A stretch of 64,000 nucleotides of DNA from Zopfochytrium polystomum (lineage: Eukaryota; Chytridiomycota; Chytridiomycetes; Chytridiales; Chytridiaceae), in contig JAIVFJ010000010.1 of assembly GCA_025765615.1 (NCBI GenBank), positions 62,001-126,000 on the forward strand, read 5' to 3'. This document shows, piece after piece, positions 9,419 to 20,300 of the stretch. The notes beneath the pieces were generated by a model. The model was given only the letters and a program-made list of their open reading frames with translations. It made no database searches and was not told the DNA's origin. The translations under genes and the position numbers were made by a program. Every line of letters begins with the position of its first letter. Position 1 is the first letter of the stretch.

Positions 9419-9763
9419 TCGAGTTGATTTTGTGGTGTGAGGGTGGATGCTTTCACCGGTTCGCGTTTTTTGTTGCTACTCGCTGTCATTGTTGTCGTTG
9501 CTACTGCGTCGCACGACCGCCCCCTCCCTTTCCCTCCCCCTGTTGTGCAGCCCCCCACATTCTCTTGGTCTGACTTTGAAGAAGCAGGCGCAATTGCTAT
9601 TTTTTTTTTTTTTTTCTCTTTGTTTTTTCACAAGGAAACATTTTATTGACATGTCACCAACAGAACCCATTCTAAAAAGCCACACGCTGAGACAGATCCT
9701 TTATGTGCCAACTGGCCCATCAACAAAAACAAAAAAAAAAAAAAAAAAAAAAAAATTTAACAA
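9419..9763. other. Convergent 3' region with A and T tracts
   Basis: Shared 3' flank of the reductase (+) and the galactosidase (-). It has a T tract at 9600-9616 and an A tract at about 9731-9753, which is a T tract for the minus-strand gene just past its stop. No gene is seen. Confidence 0.6.
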
Positions 9764-11500
9764 TCAGGCGACGACGCCTATGCGATCGAAATCGGGCGCG
9801 TACTGCGACAGGTACGTGCCGCCCTTGACCGTGATCGTGTTGGCGCCGGACGTGTTGAACCCGGACAGCTCGACGAGGAACGAGCGCCAGACGTCGGTGT
9901 CCCAGTTGTACCCCGTCACGGGAAAGTACACCTCGGTCGCGGGGCCGCCGTTGACGCTGACCGCCGCGCCGCGCGCGTTGGTCTTGTTGTCGAACGAAAA
10001 CTGCACGTCGCCGTTGACGTAGTCGAACCGCACCGCCGCCGTCGCGCGCGCCGACCGCACCCCGGAAAACGTCAGCGTGCCGACGTACCCGGCCTTTTTG
10101 CCGCCCGAGCAGCCCGAGCACGCCTGCACGTTTGCGCCGTCCGCCAGCGCCGCGGTCTCCGCCTCGTACCACGTGACGGCGGCGGCCGGGGCGGCGGCGG
10201 CGGCTTGGACGACGCGGGAGAGGCGCAGCGCAATGTTGCCGTGCGCGCCGACGGCGGCGGACCAGCTGGTCGCGGCGGCGGCGGTGGCGCCCGACCAGAG
10301 GTCCTCGACGTCGGCGGAGGCGACGCCGAGCTGCGCGGAAAAGTCGATCGACAACGTGCGCGGGTTGCCGCCGTGCTCGACGAGCAGGACGGCGAGGTCG
10401 CCGTTGGCGAGCGGGCCGGCGTACAGGTCGCGGTCGTTGGACCAGCGCTGGACGAGCTTGACGGGCGCGCCGAGCGGGTCCTGGTTGACGGCGATCAGCC
10501 GCTTGTTGAGCAGGATGGCCCTCGTGTCGGCGGAGGGGTTGACGACGTCGGTGGAGATGAAGAGCGGCGACTTGAGCATGGCCCACAGGGCAAAGTGCGA
10601 GCGCGACTCGTCGGCGGTGAGTTTGCCGTTGCCGACCTCGAGCAGGTCGGCGTCGGCGAAGCGGCCGGGCCCGCTGAGGCCGGCGTTGGCGATGTGCATC
10701 ATCTGGTTCGAGATGCGCACCACCGACACCCAGTCGTTGGTGATGTCGTCGGACAACCGGAAGCTGGTGTAGTTGCTCGCGGGCGCCCACTGCGCGGGGC
10801 CCTCGAGGCCCGTCGGGGAGCTGTACGGGACGCCCCACTGGCAGGCGCCGGCGAGCGCGATGCCGTGCGCGCGGAGCGCTTGCGTCATGTTGCCGAAGCG
10901 CGAGGGGAAGTCGGTGCGCGCGGCTTTCGGCGCGTTGTCGTTCGCCGTCACGTAGCAGTTGTCCACCTTGACGTAGGAGGCGCCGAGGCTGGCGAAAAAG
11001 GCCGCGTCGGCGGCTTCGTGCCCAAGCGACCCGGGCCGCGGCGTGCTGATGGTGTCGCACGCGCGGACGCCTTGGTCCGTGTACATGCCCCACGACAGGC
11101 CGCGCTGCCGCGCGAGGTCCGCGAGAGGCTGCAAGCCGCGCGGAAAGTTGGTGGCGTCGACCGCCAGAGACCCCGTCGTGGCGTTGCGCGTGAACGCCTG
11201 CCACCCGCAGTCGATCTGGAACATTTTGTATCCCGCCGCGACGAAGCCATTGTCGGCCAAGGCGTTGATGGTGGCCGCCATGGCGCTGTCTGTCGGTGTG
11301 CACGAGTATTGATTGTATGAATTCCAGCCCTGTGGAGTAAACGGGGTGGGGTGGGGTGAGGTGAGGGAAGACGGCGAGGGGCGGAAAGGTCAAGAACGAA
11401 AGAGCCGCACCATCAGCGGCAGAGAAGCCGATTGGGCCGCGACGAGGGATGCCGCACCAAGCGCCATAGCGAGCGGGGGTGTCAGCGCGAACGAGATCAT
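9764..11500 (-). CDS. Secreted alpha-galactosidase, GH27, with C-terminal CBM35-like domain
   Basis: Two exons (11500-11411 and 9764-11329) with an 81-nt intron, phase 0, give 551 residues. Exon 1 is a signal peptide (MISFALTPPLAMALGAASLV) and ends in LPLM. Splicing creates LPLMGWNSYN, the GH27 start motif, which confirms the junction. GH27 features follow: FQIDCGW, the nucleophile Asp in YVKVDNCY (about residue 153), the acid/base region RLSDDI (about 224), and DPLG. A jelly-roll domain starting YEAETAAL (about residue 415) resembles CBM35 and probably binds polysaccharide. The enzyme removes terminal alpha-galactose from galactomannan or raffinose-type sugars outside the cell, fitting a plant-debris feeder. 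GC at third codon positions is very high. Confidence 0.92.
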
Positions 11501-12512
11501 TGCTGGTCGAGGGCAACCCTTGTTGTATGACGTCAAAGAGCGGGGTTGATTCTTCGCTTCCTTTAATGTGGGACGAGCCGTAGGCAAAGAAGGGGTGCGC
11601 CTGTTCAAATTTTTTTTTTTGTGTGTGTGTTTGTGTGTGGGTGTGAGTCCGACCGCACTAAGCCCGAAGCGACCGGTCACGCGACGGGGAGGTTTTGGCG
11701 CTCTCTTGCAGCTGATCAATTGTCATGGGGGGACAGAAAAGAGAAGGGTAAAGACTTGCCATAAAAGGAAACCCGCTGTCAATCCGAAGACAGGCGCGCC
11801 ACACGCCAAGAACCCAAAGATCGATGCGCAGTGAGTGCGCACTGCGTTACTGTTATGTCATGTGCAGGCAGCAGTCATGACGGAGACCGCCCCCCCCACC
11901 ACCAGCGCAGCGAGCGAGTGGGCGAGCGGGCGTGGAGGCGGGAGCGGGCCGGGCGGAAGGTGCCGCCGCTCTTTAACAAGAAAAACATTTCTTTCCTGGC
12001 CCGCGGATTGGGAATCACTTGCTCTTTGAAAAGAGACCATTGCAGTTTTCGGCGGTTTGAAGGTCAGTTGCGCAAAACCCCTGTTCTTGCACGGCACTAA
12101 AGCATTTTTACGAATAGTGCCTTTTTTTTTCTCCTTCACGTCCAAAACACAATAGGTGCAGAAATCTGAAGAAAAAAAAGAAAAAAAAAAACGAAGCAGT
12201 GAAGTGAAGGACCCGTTATAACTGGCAGGGAAAGTTTTCAACAGTGTAAAACCAATACTTTCAAGAGTAATGTAAGGGTTGTCCAGATAGAAACTGAAAA
12301 CACCATCGACCCAGCATTAGTCCAAGAACCAATTTAAAATGCGCACTTAGCAGTGTCCTGAAAGCAAACCCAGTTTCATGACATCGGTTGAATATTGACA
12401 GAAGTCGTAGCCGACGTGCACTTCAATTGTGAGAGTGATCCGAAAGTTGTTGTCCTCCCCCCCTAGTTCCCAATTTTGTGATTTCCGACACCGTAAATTC
12501 CGGGTAGGTCCA
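11501..12512. other. Promoter of the galactosidase gene and 3' flank of the channel gene
   Basis: About 1 kb without a supported gene. A (GT)-rich stretch lies at 11611-11645. No TATA box is obvious within 150 bp of the galactosidase ATG. Poly(A)/T tracts occur near 12121 and 12171-12191. Confidence 0.5.
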
Positions 12513-15500
12513 TCAAAGTGAGTCCGTGTTCGTCTTGACTGATTCGTCGTAAAACTCCTTCAGAGCCTGCATGTGCTTCCGCTTCAGCTCCATCAGTCGT
12601 GTGGCGATCTCGGGGACGTCATCGACGACGCTCTGGATCGCCGACCGGTCGAGCACCATGCAACTCAGGGCTGTGACGGCGACGACAGTTTCGACGCGCG
12701 GGCCGGGTGCAATCAGCGCCATTTCTGGACGATGCGTGGGTCGGGGGGAGACGGCGGGGAAATGTGAATAGAGGAGAGCCGAATGGGGGAATGGGATGGT
12801 TGGCCGGAGTTTTCGTCAGCATCTCACGAGTTGCTTTTTGAGAACAGGAGAAAAACGCGACTGGATATTGGAATACCTCCGAACTGAGTTCCCGGGGTCA
12901 AGAAACCGAGGCGGTGAGTACCGACAAAGACAGCGGCGATGCCTTCGATGAGGAGGAACATCTCGCCCCCCGGGATGCCCTCGCTGTACACGGTCTCGCC
13001 GGCCGAAAAGGCGACGCAACACAGGCCGAGTGAGAGCTGTCGCAGCATCCACGAGCGGCGGCTGTCACTCTCTGGCAGGTGCAAAAATTCAATGGACTCG
13101 AGGTGCGACTTGCAGTTGTTCAATAAGACCTCCTGGTTGTTAGGTTGTGGATTGGCTGCATTAGTCGCATGAACCAGAATAAGAGCGTAGAAAATGATCG
13201 GGCCTCATCGCACCTGTCTCAACGAAGGATTCAACCCGGCCAAGATGGCTCTCTCGTTAAACACTCGACCCTGGTATTTGATTTTGATGGATTGAGCGAT
13301 TTTTACCCTCAAATGATCTGGAACGTCGTGTTGATCCATGAACTCGTTGGTTTCGTCCAGTTTTCGCGCAAAGGCGGTCTTTGCGCTTCCTCCTTCTCCA
13401 GAAAAGTACGCTGCTACTGCGCCGTGGCAGGTCGCCGATATGCACGCACCAAGACTGATCAGGAAAAGGTAGAGCCAGTACCCCTCTATCGTGCTTGGTC
13501 TTTCGTTCATTTTTTTTTTTTTTTTTTTTTGATTTCCGAGCGAGTGAATTTGTCAATCGTGGCAAAAAGTAGTTTTTTGGAGTTACCTACCGCATAGTTG
13601 AAGTGACTGCAAAGCAATTTGAAACAGCGCCCCAAAAACCGATGGTGTACGTCTCTCGCCAATCGGTGCTGCTGATCATCACAGGGACGTGGACCATTTC
13701 CTCGATGGACTCGACGACGGTGGTTTGCACTCGCATGTTCATGTAGCACGACATGGCATGGAAAAACAGGAAGAGGGTGGCAAACATTTTCACCATTGCG
13801 ACGCCCAAGGTTCCAACGCGGCTCTGCGTGAACGCTTTTGTGAAGGCGGTTTGTAGAGCGTTGAAGCGGTGAAGGCGAACCAGAAACACGGCGTTCATGA
13901 GGGCCGACGTGCGTCGGTCGTTGGAGACTGCGAAGAAGAGTGGAGCGTAAGGGATTGCGGAGGCGATATCGGCCCACAGCTTCCAGCTGCCGGGGCCGGA
14001 GAGAGCAGCAGATAGCGAAATAAATGAAAAACTGCCATTTTCCTCTTCATTGCTTTGCTCAGCGGTGTTTGTCAGGGCGGCAGTAACGAGTCGGTAGAAA
14101 GTGTCCATAGTGAACGCAAGACCGTACGTCAGCGGAAAAGCGAAGTCCGCCATAATGTTCCTTGGGAGAGCTATCAACGCTGGAACGATCACCAGCATGC
14201 TCACATGCAGCACTGGAAGCAAGAAAGTTACTCAGATGTTCCAAACGGCAAGCATATTCGTGGGAGGTGGTTCATGGGGAAGGGTTCTGGAGAATAGGCG
14301 GAATAAGGCTTTGAGATTTTGATACTTCACTCAGAACAAAGTAATCCCACCGCCGTATGGTCTCTTCTTCCAGCAGCACCATACTCCCAGCCTTCTTCCA
14401 GTCCACATAGAGCGAAAAAAGTCTTACAGCTGCCGCAGCAACCTCGCCTCTCCAGTTGAAGGCGCGAGGCCGTGTGCTGGTCACAGTGTGAATGTCTAAG
14501 GAGTCGGACGCGTCGCTGTACAAGCCTGAAATCGTGGACGGGTAGCCGACCATGCTGCCCGCGCTGCCGTGCACCACAAAGTTTCGATCGTTTAAGAACC
14601 TCGTCTGCGGAGAACTGTGGGGGTGGAAGTGGTGGTGCTGCGGGCTTTCAGATGTCGCCCCGCACATGTCGGTCGCGGTATGGCAGCCGCTGGGCTTTGA
14701 GGCACCCTTGGAGCCTTGGCTGGTCAACTCAGTCCCCCGGGAAAAAGCTCTGTGCGACGTCACGGACAGATTTGACAGTCTCTGCGATGTTTTGGCCGAG
14801 GCGTTTGTGCTCCTCGCGTTGGCTGGTGGGTCTTCGGAGCGTACAGGTGAATGCAGCAGGGCCGGATTGACGACGGGAAAAGCGTTGGAGAGCTCCTTGT
14901 AGGAAGCGCTCAGAAGCACGACAGAATCCACGGAGTTGTCGAGGGCCGTGGAGAACAGTGGGTGCGTTTGGCGGCGGACGGTGGGAGAGCGAAGCCACCA
15001 GATTGGTTCGTCGAAAAACGTAGATACTTGCGAAGCACGGCGTGCGTGCTTATCAGCGTCAGGCTGGAGCTGCTGGCTGCGGCCAGGTTGTAAGTTATAA
15101 TGTGCGGAGACGGTCTGTCCAGATTTGGATCGTTTTAGTGGACTACCATAGGCAGGGTGCGGGTCAAGCAAGGAAAAGTTCGTCTCCGGTAGCCGATCGA
15201 GGGCTGCTCCGAAGTCATCGATCTTTTTAAGCAATCGGCTAATGGAATTTATTTCTTCCTTAAGCTGGGCTTGTACCCCTTGTGCGGCATCCAGGACGAC
15301 GGTGGGAGTGACGATGGGTGCTGTTGACGGAGCGGGGACGAATGGCGGCTCGTCTGACACAATCAGTGTGAGGGCGTGACGAAAGTTCGCGTTTTTTGAG
15401 ACTTCGGCGCGAATCGCGGCGTCTCGAAGATTGCTTTCGAAAAGCACCGCGGCTGTATCTGCAATGCCATTCAATTTAGCGTGGGCGCAAAAGAGGACTT

Positions 15501-15865
15501 TTGCCAGTACCTGTCTTATTGTCCGAATCACGACGCAAATGTAGCGAGACTTCATTCGACGAGGAGGGTGGGTGTAGATTGGCCTCTGCGGCCTTTTTTT
15601 TCCCTCTGGTCGGAATAGCCCATACGCGCCGATGGGAGTCCGAAGGGTTTGCCCTGTACTCGATCAAATTCCCAAAGTCATCTTGCTCGAAAACGCTGGT
15701 TCTTGATGGCGCGCCTAAATGGTGCTGAGGGTCGGCAATAGTGCCAAAGGTGAAGGTCGGTCGTTCCGGACAAGACCTTCGGGATTCACTAATGGCGCTG
15801 GCGCGCCTCAAACGCCGTGGGTGCTGTCCAAGGAACCACTGACTATCACGAGCACCGCCACGCAT
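12513..15865 (-). CDS. Cyclic-nucleotide-gated-type cation channel (six-helix, CNB domain)
   Basis: Six exons (15865-15511, 15458-14331, 14212-13591, 13499-13214, 13132-12877, 12724-12513), all phases consistent, give 952 residues. Residues 1 to about 485 are a low-complexity Ser/Pro/Arg-rich cytoplasmic region. Membrane helices S1-S6 follow, starting near LHVSMLVIVPALIALP. The pore loop reads FWGAVSNCFAVTSTMRPS. After S6 come a C-linker and a cyclic-nucleotide-binding domain: FSAGETVYSEGIPGGEMFL, then FGEMALI and Arg in PGPRVETVVAV, which restores FGE exactly at the exon 5-6 junction. The order matches CNG/HCN/EAG channels. The pore lacks Gly-Tyr-Gly, so it is probably not K+ selective. The exon 3-4 acceptor follows an A-rich tract and is the least certain junction. 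In zoosporic fungi such channels act in cGMP-dependent light signalling; any such role here is inference. Confidence 0.82.
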
Positions 15866-16631
15866 TCTGTTCTAAGTGCAGTCCTTGCTGGCGAGAGTGT
15901 GTGCCTTCTATTGAGGGAACTTTCGGCGACAGAGTATCTTGCGGCGCATTATGATTTCACATTGAGGTCCGTAGGGATTTTCCATGTCAACGCGTCGCAC
16001 GTTGGTTCCCCAGGGAGAGTGTGTGTGTCCGAGTGTGGGTTCGTGCTCGGATGGCGTTGACAAATGGGCACACAGACCGCTTTGTCACGATCACTTGAAT
16101 AGGACGCGAAGAGCGACCAATAAAATCTTCTGTCCGCCATCTCTTGTTCCTCTATCTGTCCTCGCCGAGTCGCCAGCTTTCGTTGCACCACAACCATCTA
16201 TAATCCCTGTGCTCCCAATCTTTCCATAACGCGAATTTTCAGACGCGCAACAGCAGCCCTCGCCGTTTGTGACAGCGAGGAGAAAGTCGATGCGAGCATG
16301 CCGCCGGATCATTTACCTCCAAGTTTGCTGCCCAAGCGGACTGAGAATATCAAGATTGTTCAAATCTTGCCTCATGAAATACTTGTTTAACACATTCTAC
16401 CCTGAGAGTACGTATGTTTGATAATAATAAACAACTCGTTTGAAAGCATTAGCTAATCCTTTATAAGCGACAATAGAAACTCTGCGCTCCCATTTCTCGT
16501 CCTTATTCTCAACTCCGATGATATCCGATAATTCTTGTTAATTTCAGTACCACTTTACTTACTCTTGTTCTGCTTTAATGAATACGGTAGGATCCATAAA
16601 TATGTCAAAGAAGGAGGAGAATTGTCGTCCT
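15866..16631. other. Upstream region of the channel gene
   Basis: An in-frame stop lies just before the channel start codon, so no further N-terminal extension exists in that exon. No gene or clear core promoter is recognised. Confidence 0.5.
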
Positions 16632-17012
16632 CTACTCGAACTCCGCCGATGGAACCAGCCACGAATCAGCGCTCTGTTCCCGCCCCGCAAAGCTCCTTCC
16701 GCCGCAGGAGGTCGGAACGGCGCATCCGGGAGAGGACGGAGAAAAGCATGGCGCGGGTGCACTTGCTAAAAATCGCAGAAACCACCTTTTTGAGCGTTCT
16801 CATTGGAAAAGGAGAGCGTTCTGGAGGCGAGCTGAAGATCAACGGCACTGTGGCTGAGATGGAAACGTTTTGGAAACCATCGGATGCGTCCCGCAGGATG
16901 CTCAGGGAATGACTGTCTGCAAGAATATTGAATATCCCGCCCGAGTACAGTTGGCCGAGTTCCTGGTCCAAGGGAGATATCGGCTCACACATTGACAGTT
17001 TGCTTACGTCCT
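16632..17012 (+). pseudogene. Decayed partial copy of the ABCG transporter gene at 23426-27372
   Basis: Three blocks match the intact gene in order. LELRRWNQP (16635) matches AELRRWNQP. ETTFLSVLIGK, then RSGGELKING and VAEMETFWK (16784-16875), match KTTFMSVLMGK, RTGGELKING and VAEMEMFRK. Fragments of NIEYAARV and HIDNVLASL follow in shifted frames (NIEYPARV and HIDSLLTSL). An intron-like CAG still precedes the second block, so the copy came from DNA and not from mRNA. Internal deletions, frameshifts and loss of Walker A, the signature and the membrane part make it non-functional. It is useful because it keeps the ungapped reading across the point where the intact gene has an extra G. Confidence 0.82.
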
Positions 17013-17311
17013 TAGTCGCACCTCTTTCAATTCTTTCCATTGGTCTGTTGGGGATCACTTTGATTCTGTTGCTGTTATTGCCACGATCATTGATCTTCAA
17101 AGTGATCCATCATATGCGGTTTATTTTTCGTTGTGTCACGGACCCTTCCACGTCGAGAAATCCAACCACGATGGAGACTGAGACATGTTAAAAATATTGT
17201 GATTTATGCAGGGCAACAGCTCCAGGGAGCAATGTAACAAATTGGCCAAAGTCTCATGAGGGTCTAACATTCCCCTCCCGCCCCTTCATGCAAATATATT
17301 GACTGTCACAA
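17013..17311. other. 3' flank of the RWD/ADP-ribosyltransferase gene
   Basis: AT-rich sequence with no coding signal. A short hydrophobic open frame (about 17020-17115) has no recognisable family. Confidence 0.4.
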
Positions 17312-20300
17312 TCAATTCGAAACCCGGCCGCCTTCTGCAACAGTCCTTCGAGTCTGTCTGTAAATGTCCTCAACCAGCTGCATCAAGTCCACCTCATCCT
17401 CGCGATCCTCGTCGTCGTCCGCCACCACGAGTCGAGCGGTCCGCTTCCGCTCCGCCGCGAGCGCCGTCCTGGCGACGTGCTTCAGCGCTTCCAGGGAGGC
17501 ACCCGGATGCCGGGCGAGGTGTCCGACGACGCGCAAGTGCATGCCCTGTTTGTAGGTGCGCCGGCGGACGGGGGTAAAGTAGTGCTTCATGTGCCGCGCC
17601 AAGCCGTTGCGGCGGCCAAACGCGCGGTCGTGCGGGGTGGCCTGGTTCACGAGGAACTGGTCGCACTTTGTGAAGCAGCAGTGGTGGCGGAGGAGGCCCG
17701 TGAGGGGCATCAGCTCGAGCTGGTCGTCGGCGGGTCGGAGCCGGTTCATGGCGGCGATTTCGGCGTGGTTGAACATTTTCGGGTAGCAGTTGGGGCCGTG
17801 GGCGGAGAGGAAGCGGTCCTGGCGGAGCTGCTGCTGCGCGACGCGGACGGCTTTCTTTTCCTCTGCGGATCGCCCTTTCGCTTCCTTGGCGGCGCGGGCG
17901 AGTGCGTCCTCGCGCATGAGCTGGCGCTCCTCGGCTGCGACGGCACGGATGGCGGCGTCGGGGTCGGAAAGAGAAGGCAGGCCGTTTCGCCTGGTCGACG
18001 AGTCGGGATGCCGCAAGCCCTGCACGTAAAGGGCAGTCTGCAGCTGATCCTTCAGCGTTTGGAGCGACACGGGGTCACCCCTCCGCTCGTCGGAGGATCC
18101 GACGCCGTATCGCGCGAGAAACTCGGGCATACCCCCATCGGCATTTGCGAATTCAAAGAGCCGCTCCTCCAGCCGCCTTCGCTTTCCGCCGTCGCGCAAA
18201 ATTTCCTCCAGCGACTCATCCACGCCATCGGGAGCTGCGCGCTGCTCGTGGGCAAAGAAGCGGGACCAGGCGAGGCAGGCGGCAACCGCCTGCGGCGAAG
18301 CATTGGTTCGCCAGCGCGGGTCCGCGAAAAATCGGCCAGAGTACTTTCGCCCGGCCGTCAGGTTGTAGATTGAACTATTCTCAGCAGCATCCGAGTCGGG
18401 CGGATTTGGCTTGATCCCGAGAGCCTGTCGGATGGCGTCGCGTCGGGCATCTTCCATGGTAAAAGACACATCGGAACGGCAGCGCGGGTCCGACTTTAGC
18501 AGGACGCGGCAGCCGCGAGAAACGGCCTCCGCGAAAAGTGCTAGAGCCATTTCACGACGAGAGGCGCCATCATTAGGACTGTCGCTAGCCATGAATTGTC
18601 GCCAACTTTTTGCCGCAGTCGACGACGACGTCTTGTTAGGACCAGGCGACGCTGCCATGCAGGCGAAGGCCACAAGCGCTTTGGCAACAGACGGCAACCC
18701 TTGACAGGATATCTTTCCGTCGGTGATTGGCGCCTCGGTCAGGAATTGACCAGGTTTCGCGGATCGAAGGCATTGCAGCCACGAGGTCCAGTCGTCAGAC
18801 ATGTGCCCAAACAGCCGGCGAAGAGTAAAGGCGAGATCCAAGGCCAACGCAACGTAGCCACGTCGTCTGTCATTTCCTTTTTCGATAGACAAATCTTTGG
18901 TCGTAGTGGAGGAAGGCGAACGGGTGTGGGTCCGGCCATGGCGGCGCTCGAATAGATGCTCCACGGTTCTGACAAACGCGACAGACAGCAAGGCCACGTG
19001 CTGGCCATGAACGATGACGTCTGGATTCCTAGTGAATGCAACGCTGAGCTGAGAGGCGTAAATTGCTGTCTTCATAAACACCTCGGGAGCTTCGGTCAAG
19101 GGATTGGCCAGGGCGACAGTATCCTGCATGGAGACACCTTCGTCTTGATCTTTCCATTCCGCGCCCGCGTGCAGCAGACAAAGCATGCCTGACGTGTCGA
19201 CGCGTCTGGTGGATATGCGAGTGGCGGCTATGAGCCATGGGTTGACGGCCGCAGCCTCACTTCGAAAAAGGCTTGCGGCGACACCCACCGTTCCCACAGA
19301 GTAAAGGTAGTCCGAGACGCGCCAATCCTTGAGTGCAGTGTCCCATTCCTTGGAGCGTGACTGGGTCCGAACTCTCGCTGCCGACTGGAGCATCTCAAGC
19401 GCTGTAAGTCCGCTTAGTTCAGACGACGGGCCGACGTTTTCTTCGTTGCCGTGCGCAGAGAGCCAGGCTTCAATGTCCTTCATAGATTGCTGCATGACCT
19501 CCTCTGTGGCTCTCGTCTCCGCACGCACTGCAGCTTGCCTGGCAAAGCGCATGGCCCGAAGAGGCTTCATCCACTGCACAGCCTCTTCCATCGTCATCCG
19601 ACCGACTGATTCCCTCGCCTCAATCTCCAATCCATTCATGAATGTGCCCAAAGATGTCAGTTTCCGTCGCCGCTCTTTCGAGACTTGCATCGATTCACCT
19701 TCGGCCCCAACTTTCACCGCAAGACGCGCCACCGAGTCCACCAAGCTCCGCAGCTTGTCCAGCGGTGAGTCGGAAGGGCCGTCAGAGGATTTAACAAGTG
19801 GGAGAAGTCCGTCTCCGCGGGCCATCACGGCCACTTTGACTCCAAGCGCAAGCCGTGCGCAGAGGTCAATCAAGGGTGCTGGTGCGTCTTCGAGCTCCTC
19901 AATGCAAATTCTCAAGTACAACCACCGGTCAATACAAATCATGTCCGGTGCACGCCCTTGATAGAGGAATCCTGCTGGGGTGGTGGGTGTGGGAAGAGGC
20001 AAGGTCAATTCTGTGCGAGGGATGTTCGTGAGGCGTGAGATGAAGCCCGAGTAAGGTACGCCGCGAGTGTCTGCCCAAAGCTTCAGAGAGGTGGGAAGTA
20101 GTGCCCTGTCGAGCTCTTCGCCAAGGTTGTAGACAATCATCGGGATCTCGTGGGCCTTTCAAAATTGATTTAAATTTAAACGAAAATGGATTGAAAGAAG
20201 CAGGGCATGTAACATACCTTTCTACAGTAGAAGATGGGGGTCTGCTCCCATGCATTCCACGTCTCCAGGGCAACTTTCACCTTGACTGGAATTGTGGGGT

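Noticed and set aside
9720..11516. Long alternative frames over the galactosidase (598 aa minus, 371 aa plus at 10205-11320)
   Set aside because: Both are compositional shadows, with no domain and with repetitive Arg/Gly/Ala content. GH27 motifs lie in the other frame.
17477..18373. Plus-strand 298-residue frame opposite the RWD/ART gene
   Set aside because: No recognisable motif. It overlaps conserved-looking minus-strand coding sequence with consistent splicing.
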